A stretch of DNA of 8,526 nt from an uncultured Christensenellaceae bacterium. GTDB lineage: Bacteria; Bacillota; Clostridia; Christensenellales; UBA3700. A program made the translations under genes and the position numbers. The stretch covers positions 1-8,526 of the forward strand of contig CABKMX010000033.1 of the NCBI GenBank assembly GCA_902373595.1, written 5' to 3'. Each line of letters starts with the position of its first letter. The first letter of the stretch is position 1. Positions 1 through 6,845 of this stretch are shown here, one piece after another. The notes under the pieces were generated by a model. It saw nothing but the letters and a program-made list of their open reading frames with translations. It did no database searches and was not told the origin of the DNA.

Positions 1-845
1 ACATAGACCGAACTCTCGATCGGCACGGTAGGATCGTCGACGCTGTGCGCGACCAATACCGGGCCGCCGAAGGCGTTGATGCCCGTGACTCCGTTGCCAG
101 AAGCCGTCTTGCCGTACATTATTCTCTCGAGCAGCTTGAACCAGGGCTTGAGCATAACGGCAAGCGAACCGACATACCTCGCCGCATGGGGCCGCAATAT
201 TCCCCAAGTGTCGTTGAAGCCGCTGAGCGACGCGACCGCAGTCAATTCGGGATGCCCGAAATTGAGCATGTTTGCGACGGCGTATCCCGACCAGCTGTGC
301 CCGTAGACGAGAATGGGCAGCCCCTCAAACTCCTTGCGCGTCTTGACAAATTCTATCGCGTTGTGAAGGTCGACCTTGGACTGCATCAAACTGCGCAGCC
401 CCTTGCCCTCGCTGAGACAAGTTCCGGTCATGTCGAAAGTGAACACCTCGTAACCGTGCTTGACAAACCACTCCGTGCGATTGAGATAGCCGTCCATATT
501 GCAGCCGATCCCGTGACTGACGATGACGAGCGCCTTGCCTCTCTTTTGCTCCCGACCCTCAATCGACTTTGCGGTGTAGTGATATCCTGCGAGCCTGTTC
601 TTGCCGGACCTGAAGCTCATCTCTTTGCGCGTCATGACGTCTTTGAAATCATCGTAGGTCAAGGTTATATCCAGCGGCGTCACGCGTTTGCCGAACACGG
701 CGTCGTTGACGAGCTTTGCGCCGACAAGCGGCAACACGACCGTCCAGCCGAGCAGCCCGTAAATGGTGAAAAAGCCTACCTTCATTCCGACGGCAAGCGC
801 GCCCTTTTTGGATTTGTGTTTGATTGGAGATTGAATCTTGAGCAT
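1..845 (-). CDS. Membrane-anchored alpha/beta hydrolase, 3' end outside window
   Basis: Partial gene: 281 codons are visible and the C-terminus lies beyond base 1. The N-terminus is basic and followed by one hydrophobic segment (about residues 17-42) with no cleavage site, so the protein is probably tethered to the membrane with the catalytic domain outside. The fold is recognised from the oxyanion-region motif SHG (110-112), the strand-turn FDMTGTCLSEGKG (137-149), the nucleophile elbow YGHSWSG with Ser184, and an acid-loop motif VDDPTVP whose Asp270 or Asp271 would be the triad acid. The catalytic His is expected past the window edge. The elbow has Ser where G-x-S-x-G has its last Gly, followed by Gly; this is a mild variation. 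The start at 845 is chosen because GGAGGA lies 5 bases upstream of the ATG. The gene begins 13 bases after the lipoprotein frame ends, so the two form an operon. The substrate cannot be told; esterase, lipase or peptidase are all possible. Confidence 0.85.
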   Translation of the reverse strand, partial: MLKIQSPIKHKSKKGALAVGMKVGFFTIYGLLGWTVVLPLVGAKLVNDAVFGKRVTPLDITLTYDDFKDVMTRKEMSFRSGKNRLAGYHYTAKSIEGREQKRGKALVIVSHGIGCNMDGYLNRTEWFVKHGYEVFTFDMTGTCLSEGKGLRSLMQSKVDLHNAIEFVKTRKEFEGLPILVYGHSWSGYAVANMLNFGHPELTAVASLSGFNDTWGILRPHAARYVGSLAVMLKPWFKLLERIMYGKTASGNGVTGINAFGGPVLVAHSVDDPTVPIESSVY

Positions 846-858
846 TGCTTTCCTCCGT

Positions 859-1273
859 TTATTTCACCGTTATGCGCACCGATGCGGACGACGAACTCAT
901 GCTGCCCGCCTTGCGCAAATACAGTCTTATCTCATATGTGCCCGGCGTATCGAAAACAAGCGTAATCGACACGGGTACGGGATTTTTCAGCATTTCGTCG
1001 AGTTCGGTCTCGGCGACGTGTCCGTCAACAGACTTATTGTTCACTCGATACGCCGTCAACGGACATATTGCCCGACACGCTCGCGCCGACAATGCCGCCG
1101 TCGGTACCCTTTTCTATCGCCGCGGCAATCGAGTCGGTGGCCTCGGCGATGTAGTCCTCCATGGGTTTGGGCTGTTTGAGTGAGGCGTCGTCCGTGCACG
1201 CGACCGCAAGCAGACACGCCGCGCACATGAGCGCGACGACGACCACGACAAAAATACGCGTACTCTTCTTCAT
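859..1273 (-). pseudogene. Short lipoprotein with an internal frame break
   Basis: The first frame starts at ATG 1273, with GAGG 7 bases upstream. It encodes a basic N-terminus, a strongly hydrophobic stretch (residues 7-25) and a cysteine after LAVA (Cys26), fitting a type II signal peptide. It then runs through an acidic region and stops early at 1034-1036 (79 residues). A second frame, one base out of register, continues to a stop at 859 and encodes a beta-rich tail with the segment VFDTPGTYEIRLYLRKAG, like an extracellular Ig-type or bacterial surface domain. Skipping one base near 1051 joins them into one 137-residue protein. The second frame has only a TTG start (1092) and no clear ribosome binding site, so it is unlikely to be an independent gene. 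The cause may be a true mutation, an assembly indel, or a repeat-associated change (see findings). It precedes the hydrolase by 13 bases. I do not recognise the family. Confidence 0.65.
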
Positions 1274-1307
1274 CTCACCGCCTCGGGAAATCGACCTTAT
1301 CGTAAAA

Positions 1308-1336
1308 ATGATAACACATAGCGCGCGCATTTTCAA
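1308..1336 (-). promoter_or_regulatory. Sigma-A-type promoter of lipoprotein-hydrolase operon
   Basis: Read on the minus strand: -35 TTGAAA (1336-1331), 17-base spacer, -10 TATCAT (1313-1308). Transcription would start near 1301, giving a leader of about 28 bases to ATG 1273. Immediately upstream (about 1345-1380) lies an A/T-rich stretch with A-tracts in an otherwise GC-rich window, resembling an UP element. Confidence 0.7.
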
Positions 1337-1412
1337 TAGGCAACGGCGATATTTTGCAATATTTTTTAATATTTATGAAATGGCGATTTAAGTTGCGCGT
1401 TTTCGGGCGCAC

Positions 1413-1436
1413 AAAAAACGCGCCCCGAAGGGCGCG
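1413..1436 (-). terminator. Rho-independent terminator of the PI-PLC gene
   Basis: A perfect 7-bp GC stem CGCGCCC/GGGCGCG (1419-1425 with 1430-1436) encloses a TTCG tetraloop on the minus strand and is followed directly by six T residues (1418-1413). It lies 17 bases past the stop codon of the PI-PLC gene and before the promoter of the next operon, so the two minus-strand units are separately transcribed. Confidence 0.88.
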
Positions 1437-1452
1437 CCGTGCGTTTTTCAAT

Positions 1453-2463
1453 TTAGGCGATGTTCTCTCCCTCAAACAGCGTCTCTTGCAATTCGGGATC
1501 CACAAGCCCCTTAGCGGCGTTGAGTTTGACGACGATCTTGAAAACCTCGTTCGACGGTCTCTCGCTGCCGATATCGTCGTCGGCGACGAAGTCGCGCATC
1601 ACGATGTTGATTGCGGCGAGCTTGTCGGCGTTCTCCGCCTTCTCCAAATCTGCGAGCCAATCATTGGCGATGGGTCTGAACTTCGCCTCCGCCTCGGCGA
1701 GCCAGCCGGTCGCGGTGATCTGCGACTGCAACACGAACAGCTTGCCCTCGCTCTTGTTTGCGATGTACTTGTCCCACTCTGCGATGAGCAGCGGATACTT
1801 CTCTTCATATTTGTTCTTGCCTATGCTGTGTATGCCGCTGTTGTATTCCGACTGCAAATACTCCTCCCTCTCGTAGAGGAAGTCTTTTTGTTCACACTTT
1901 TCGGGGGTGCGGTAGACGATGACTACGTTCTTGCCCCACTCGCGCATCTGCCCGAGCGTGACCTCTGACGGGACTGCGGCAAGCGACTTGTCGAGCGCGA
2001 TGCTGCCCAATTTTTGTTCGAGCAACGCAATCACCTTGTCCTCGGTGTTGTCCCAAGTGTGCTGAAAGTCGAGCACGATCACTTCGGACGGATACTCCGC
2101 GACGAACGCGACGATGTCGTCGCACGCCTCGGCGAGCGTCAATTCGCTTCCCCAAAACGCCGGAGAATTGGTATTTGCGTGCACAAACGACAATTCGCCG
2201 TTGACTTCGGTCACGCGGCAGTCGAAATATCTGACCCCGGCGTCCAACATCTCGCCGAAATCGCTGTTCTGAGTGCAAGCCATTTCGTTTTGCCCCACGG
2301 TGCCGGCGTCGTGCGCGCCCAGCATGACTATCTCGCCGAGCTTTGCGTCGCTCTTCAAACAGGACATATATCCGCCCGAATACTCTTCGCCGCACGCCGC
2401 GAACGAGACGCAGAGCATACATACCGCCGCCAAAGCGACAATGACAACAATCTTCCTTTTCAT
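1453..2463 (-). CDS. Phosphatidylinositol-specific phospholipase C-like lipoprotein
   Basis: 336 residues. A basic start and hydrophobic run end in the lipobox SFAAC (Cys24), so the mature protein should be lipidated and exposed on the outer face of the membrane. The rest matches the PI-PLC X-type TIM barrel: LGAHDAGT with His51/Asp52, GVRYFDCRV with Asp81/Arg83, FVHAN with His95, VIVLDF (Asp132), a VLQSQITATGW segment (244-254) and MRDFV with Asp291. By analogy with Bacillus PI-PLC, His51 and His95 would be general base and acid. Arg83 sits where calcium-dependent eukaryotic enzymes bind the metal, so this one is predicted to be metal-independent. Such enzymes cleave phosphatidylinositol or its glycosylated forms to diacylglycerol and inositol phosphate; the true substrate is unknown. 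ATG 2463 is preceded by GAGGTGAT. The gene has its own promoter and terminator, hence is probably monocistronic. A divergent phosphodiesterase of the same superfamily is the alternative. Confidence 0.88.
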   Translation of the reverse strand: MKRKIVVIVALAAVCMLCVSFAACGEEYSGGYMSCLKSDAKLGEIVMLGAHDAGTVGQNEMACTQNSDFGEMLDAGVRYFDCRVTEVNGELSFVHANTNSPAFWGSELTLAEACDDIVAFVAEYPSEVIVLDFQHTWDNTEDKVIALLEQKLGSIALDKSLAAVPSEVTLGQMREWGKNVVIVYRTPEKCEQKDFLYEREEYLQSEYNSGIHSIGKNKYEEKYPLLIAEWDKYIANKSEGKLFVLQSQITATGWLAEAEAKFRPIANDWLADLEKAENADKLAAINIVMRDFVADDDIGSERPSNEVFKIVVKLNAAKGLVDPELQETLFEGENIA

Positions 2464-2488
2464 GACATCACCTCGCGTTGTTGGTTAT

Positions 2489-2517
2489 ATTATAATCTGT
2501 GAATATGCGACAGTCAA
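2489..2517 (-). promoter_or_regulatory. Sigma-A-type promoter of the PI-PLC gene
   Basis: Near-consensus on the minus strand: -35 TTGACT (2517-2512), 17-base spacer, -10 TATAAT (2494-2489). The predicted start near 2482 gives a leader of about 20 bases. It fills most of the 63-base gap after the upstream gene. No hairpin terminator is seen in that gap, so read-through from the nitroreductase operon may also reach the PI-PLC gene. Confidence 0.85.
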
Positions 2518-2526
2518 GCAATCGCG

Positions 2527-3036
2527 TCACATATCTTTTTTGCGCACGACGGTGCCGCAATAGGCGCACTTGATCTCGCCGTCTCTCAGCACGAGAGGCG
2601 CGTTGCAGTTGGGGCACTTGCCAAGGTCGATGTAATCTCCCTGCTTGGGCGCGGAGCGCGCGATGTTGCCCTCGGCGTCGAGGACATAGCCTTTGAGGCA
2701 GCCCTGCGCAATCAAATAGTCCACGCTTGCGCGCACGTTTTTGTCGTTTTTGCCGAGATGGGCGGCGATTGCCGACACCGTCACCAAGCCCTCGTCCTCT
2801 ATCGCCGCAAGCACCGCGCCGTGCAGACTTTGGTTGGAATATTGCACCCAAGCGACCGGCGTGCCGTAAAAGCCGAGCACCGTCAAAATTATGCCTATGA
2901 CCATCACCGCGGTGATGCCGTTGCCCGCGCCGAGCACAATCATGGGAATGCCTGCAATCAGTCCTACGGTGAGGAACATCGCCACGCCGAACGCCCTCTG
3001 TTTTTTGACCTTGAACCTCTTTTGATTTCCGCTCAT
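2527..3036 (-). CDS. Membrane protein with winged-helix-like segment and C-terminal zinc ribbon
   Basis: 169 residues, function unknown. Residues 1-14 are basic. Two hydrophobic segments (about 15-37 and 42-64) form a membrane hairpin, which would leave both ends in the cytosol. Residues about 71-120 look like a winged-helix or PCI-like fold (a helix, TVSAIAAHLG, a recognition-helix-like KNVRASVDYLIAQG, then a wing). The C-terminus holds a four-cysteine zinc ribbon, CPNC (141-144) and CAYC (157-160). The combination suggests a membrane-tethered nucleic-acid or protein-binding regulator, but that is inference. ATG 3036 is preceded by GAGGAG, 5 bases away, and lies 2 bases after the nitroreductase stop, so the genes are translationally coupled in one operon. 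A longer in-frame reading up to 3231 exists but overlaps the nitroreductase and lacks support. Confidence 0.8.
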   Translation of the reverse strand: MSGNQKRFKVKKQRAFGVAMFLTVGLIAGIPMIVLGAGNGITAVMVIGIILTVLGFYGTPVAWVQYSNQSLHGAVLAAIEDEGLVTVSAIAAHLGKNDKNVRASVDYLIAQGCLKGYVLDAEGNIARSAPKQGDYIDLGKCPNCNAPLVLRDGEIKCAYCGTVVRKKDM

Positions 3037-3038
3037 AT

Positions 3039-3563
3039 TCACTCCTCGAAAACTATCTTTTCGTCCGCGGATTTGCGCTTTTTGGGGCGCGCTTCGTCCG
3101 CGGGATGCCCGATCGCGACGATGAGTTTGACCTTTTCGCCGACCGAAAGGGGCAGCTCCTTTGCAATCTTTTTCGCCTGCAGCCAGCCTATTATGCACGT
3201 CCCCAGCCCAAGTTCCGTCGCGCGCAGGCAAAGATGCCCGACCGCAAGCCCCAGGTCGTTGGCGGAAAAATCCAAATTCTTGATCTTGTCCGCCGCCTTA
3301 TCGATTGCGGACGGCTTTGCGGTGACGACGATCAGCGCGGGCGCCCCGTCGGTAAAGCCGTTCGCGCCGAAAAGCTGCGTGTAATTTGCAATCTTCGCCT
3401 TCTTTTCGCCCTTGACGACATAAAATTTCCAAGGCTGCTTGTTGCACGCCGACGGCGCGAGCAGCGCGCATTCCAGACAATCGCGGATCAGCGCGTCGTC
3501 TACGTCCTCGGGCTTGTATGCGCGGCAGCTGTACCGAGCCGCTATCGCTTCTTTTACGTCCAT
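3039..3563 (-). CDS. Nitroreductase family FMN-dependent oxidoreductase
   Basis: 174 residues, within the size of the short nitroreductases. These use FMN and NAD(P)H to reduce nitro groups, quinones or other electron-poor substrates in the cytosol. Family marks are RYSCRAY near the N-terminus (10-16, phosphate-binding Arg/Ser), SACNKQPWKF (38-47, the S-x-x-N-x-Q-P-W flavin motif), a central helix NDLGLAVGHLCLRATELGLGTCIIGW (102-127, given here only as landmarks) and VAIGHPAD (149-156). The C-terminus is lysine-rich, as is common for the group. ATG 3563 is chosen because GGAGG stands 4 bases upstream and because the longer reading from a TTG at 3620 would begin upstream of the predicted transcription start. 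It is first in an operon with the zinc-ribbon membrane protein and divergent from the MATE pump. The physiological substrate is not predictable. Confidence 0.9.
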   Translation of the reverse strand: MDVKEAIAARYSCRAYKPEDVDDALIRDCLECALLAPSACNKQPWKFYVVKGEKKAKIANYTQLFGANGFTDGAPALIVVTAKPSAIDKAADKIKNLDFSANDLGLAVGHLCLRATELGLGTCIIGWLQAKKIAKELPLSVGEKVKLIVAIGHPADEARPKKRKSADEKIVFEE

Positions 3564-3591
3564 AGTTCCTCCGTTGGGTCCCTTTTTCTCT

Positions 3592-3620
3592 ATTATATCA
3601 GCAATCCGCCCGCAATGCAA
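3592..3620 (-). promoter_or_regulatory. Sigma-A-type promoter of nitroreductase operon
   Basis: On the minus strand: -35 TTGCAT (3620-3615), 17-base spacer, -10 TATAAT (3597-3592). Transcription would start near 3585, giving a leader of about 22 bases with GGAGG ahead of ATG 3563. It is back to back with the MATE promoter; the two -35 boxes are 34 bases apart. Confidence 0.82.
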
Positions 3621-3654
3621 TACCGACGCGAAAATTCGACGCGCGTCGCGGACA

Positions 3655-3684
3655 TTGACAACAATGCGCCTGAAGGACTATACT
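3655..3684 (+). promoter_or_regulatory. Sigma-A-type promoter of MATE gene, possibly leaderless
   Basis: -35 TTGACA (3655-3660, perfect), 18-base spacer, -10 TATACT (3679-3684). Six bases (GTAAAC) separate the -10 box from ATG 3691, so the predicted transcription start coincides with the start codon or lies within a base or two of it. Confidence 0.7.
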
Positions 3685-3690
3685 GTAAAC

Positions 3691-5118
3691 ATGCAGGCAC
3701 GTCTGTCCGAAAAGGAAAAATATATCTTCGAAAAGGCGCCCGTCCCCAAGGCGGTCGTCTCGCTCGTGTTGCCGACGGTGGTCAGCCAGCTGATTACGAT
3801 TGTCTACAACCTTGCCGACACCTTCTTTGTCGGCAGGCTGGGCGACGAGACGATGGTCGCGGCGGTCACGCTGTGTCTGCCCATCTACATGCTCTTGACC
3901 GCGACCGCCAACCTGTTCGGGATAGGCGGCGCGTCGGTGATGTCGCGCGCACTCGGCTCCGGCGATCCCGACGGGGCGCGGCGCGCGTCCTCGTTCGCGG
4001 TATGGGGCGGCGTCGCGGTCGCGGCGGTGCTCTCGCTCGTGTTCGGACTGTTCCGCAAGCCCCTCCTGACCGCGCTCGGAGCGGACGGAATGCGCTTGCA
4101 ATATGCGGTCGACTATCTGATTTATACGATTGTCGCCGGCTCCGTCCCGACCGTGCTCTCGTCCGTGCTCGCCCACCTGGTGCGCGCCGAAGGCAAGGCG
4201 ATGCATGCGGGGATAGGGCTGTCGCTCGGCGGCATCCTCAACGTCGCGCTCGACCCTCTGTTCGTCTTTGATTGGGGCTTGGGCATGGGGGTGACCGGCG
4301 CAGCGCTGGCTACGCTGATTTCCAATTGCGTCTCCGCGCTCTACTTCGTCATACTCGTACTCAAATTGCGCGGAGTGGTCACTCTCAAGCCGATCAAAGC
4401 CGCCTTCGCGCGCAGGACGTCGCTTGCGGTGATGTCGATCGGGCTTCCGGCGTGTCTGATGTCCATGCTGACGACCTGCTCCAACCTCGTCGTCAACTAC
4501 CTCATGGCGGCGTACGGCGACGCGGCGATCGCCGGCATCGGCGTCGCAAAGCGCGTCAATATGGCTTCATTTGCAATCACTCAGGGCATAACGCAGGGCG
4601 CGCTGCCGCTGATCGGCTACAACTACGCGTCCGGAGACCGCCGCCGAATGCGCTCGTCCATACTGTTCATGTCGGCGTGCACGTTCGGCTTTGCGCTGAT
4701 ATGTCTGACGATCTCGCTGTCCTGCACCGAACCACTCATACGCGCGTTCATCGACAGCGACGAGACCGTCGCCTACGGCACGCGCTTTTTGCGCATCATA
4801 TGCTGGGCGGTGCTGTCCGCGTCGGTCGGATTCATCGCGGTCACCGTCTTTCAGGCGACGGGCAAAAAATACCGCGCGCTGTTGCTGTCCGTACTGCGCA
4901 AGGGCGGTCTCGACGTGCCGCTGATGTTCATCTTGGACGCGCACTTTCCGGCGATAGGGATTGCGATGGCGACGCCGATTGCCGACTACACCGCCGCGCT
5001 CGTCGCAATCATATTCCTCGTTTTGTTTTTACGCACGGCAAAACGCACCCCTCTCGAGGCCGCCGAATCAAACTCCACCGTGCCGCCGACCGACCGCGAC
5101 GACATTCAAAAAGATTGA
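3691..5118 (+). CDS. MATE family multidrug/cation antiporter
   Basis: 475 residues, about the usual 440-480 for bacterial MATE pumps, which export cationic drugs, dyes or metabolites in exchange for sodium ions or protons. The sequence shows the typical opening FEKAPVPKAVVSLVLPTVVS (13-32) and YNLADTFFVGRLGD (39-52). About twelve hydrophobic segments follow in two pseudo-symmetric halves, with the paired motifs RAEGKAMHAG then NVALDPLFVF (165-193) in the first half and QGITQGALPLIGYNYASGD (298-316) in the second. The hydrophilic tail (450-475) is cytosolic. Two in-frame ATGs are possible, 3664 and 3691. The first would place the start codon upstream of the predicted transcription start, so 3691 is preferred; neither has a well-placed ribosome binding site (AAGGA is 13 bases from 3691). 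It is divergent from the nitroreductase. Transported substrate unknown. Confidence 0.93.
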   Translation: MQARLSEKEKYIFEKAPVPKAVVSLVLPTVVSQLITIVYNLADTFFVGRLGDETMVAAVTLCLPIYMLLTATANLFGIGGASVMSRALGSGDPDGARRASSFAVWGGVAVAAVLSLVFGLFRKPLLTALGADGMRLQYAVDYLIYTIVAGSVPTVLSSVLAHLVRAEGKAMHAGIGLSLGGILNVALDPLFVFDWGLGMGVTGAALATLISNCVSALYFVILVLKLRGVVTLKPIKAAFARRTSLAVMSIGLPACLMSMLTTCSNLVVNYLMAAYGDAAIAGIGVAKRVNMASFAITQGITQGALPLIGYNYASGDRRRMRSSILFMSACTFGFALICLTISLSCTEPLIRAFIDSDETVAYGTRFLRIICWAVLSASVGFIAVTVFQATGKKYRALLLSVLRKGGLDVPLMFILDAHFPAIGIAMATPIADYTAALVAIIFLVLFLRTAKRTPLEAAESNSTVPPTDRDDIQKD

Positions 5119-5138
5119 CATGTTTTGATTTTTGACGC

Positions 5139-5166
5139 AAAAAAGGACCGCCGACGGCGGTCCTTT
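5139..5166 (-). terminator. Rho-independent terminator of guaB, between convergent genes
   Basis: A perfect 11-bp inverted repeat, AAAGGACCGCC / GGCGGTCCTTT (5142-5152 with 5156-5166), has a 3-base loop. On the minus strand it is followed by a run of T residues (opposite 5144-5139), making it an efficient guaB terminator. On the plus strand the stem ends in only TTT, so it could also slow MATE transcripts, but less convincingly. Confidence 0.9.
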
Positions 5167-5181
5167 GACTTGGCAAAAACG

Positions 5182-6657
<1,476 letters not shown>

Positions 6658-6662
6658 CTAAT

Positions 6663-6690
6663 TTTATAGCTTTTGCGCGCACAAAGTCAA
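6663..6690 (-). promoter_or_regulatory. guaB: Sigma-A-type promoter of guaB
   Basis: On the minus strand: -35 TTGACT (6690-6685), 16-base spacer, -10 TATAAA (6668-6663). The predicted start near 6656 leaves a leader of only about 20 bases, too short for a purine riboswitch. The spacer contains TTGCGCGCA (6673-6681), which recurs at 6718-6726. Confidence 0.75.
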
Positions 6691-6782
6691 GCATATCGCC
6701 GCGCAATTTATACCCACTTGCGCGCAAATCGTCCGTTTATTTTTACAAAACTTGACAAATGCGCGTAAATGCGTTTTTAGGC

Positions 6783-6811
6783 TTGTCTTTTCGGGCGAAT
6801 GGTGGTATCAT
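6783..6811 (+). promoter_or_regulatory. Sigma-A-type promoter of the GH3 gene
   Basis: -35 TTGTCT (6783-6788), 17-base spacer, -10 TATCAT (6806-6811). Transcription would start near 6818 with a leader of about 28 bases that contains GGAGA, 9 bases before ATG 6846. Confidence 0.65.
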
Positions 6812-6814
6812 ATG

Positions 6815-6831
6815 GTTGACTACAAGCCAAC
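6815..6831 (+). promoter_or_regulatory. Operator-like dyad at the GH3 transcription start
   Basis: GTTGACT-ACA-AGCCAAC is an inverted repeat with 7-base arms (6 of 7 paired) around a 3-base centre. It begins just 3 bases after the -10 box and covers the predicted +1, the usual place for a repressor operator of a sugar-utilisation gene. The binding protein is unknown and no regulator gene is in the window. Confidence 0.35.
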
Positions 6832-6845
6832 GGAGAAATACCGTC

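Noticed and set aside
45..965. Long plus-strand open frame opposite the alpha/beta hydrolase
   Set aside because: It is antisense to a minus-strand gene with clear hydrolase motifs and a good ribosome binding site; its translation has no recognisable domain and is rich in Arg, His and Asp as expected of a shadow frame.
1034..1092. Programmed ribosomal frameshift in the lipoprotein
   Set aside because: No slippery heptamer, no prfB-like stop context and no evident downstream pseudoknot is visible in the overlap of the two frames; an indel or repeat-linked mutation is simpler.
3564..3620. Earlier TTG start for the nitroreductase at 3620
   Set aside because: It would overlap the -35 and -10 boxes and precede the predicted transcription start; ATG 3563 has GGAGG and matches the family N-terminus.
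3105..4271. 388-codon plus-strand open frame spanning nitroreductase and MATE
   Set aside because: It runs antisense to the nitroreductase and then out of frame through MATE, is Arg-rich, and crosses the divergent promoter region.
4272..5135. 287-codon plus-strand frame inside MATE
   Set aside because: Out-of-frame Arg/His-rich shadow of a well-supported MATE gene.
6752..6780. Alternative plus-strand promoter with TTGACA at 6752-6757
   Set aside because: The hexamer 17 bases downstream is TTTTAG, a poor -10 box; the TTGTCT/TATCAT pair closer to the GH3 gene is better.
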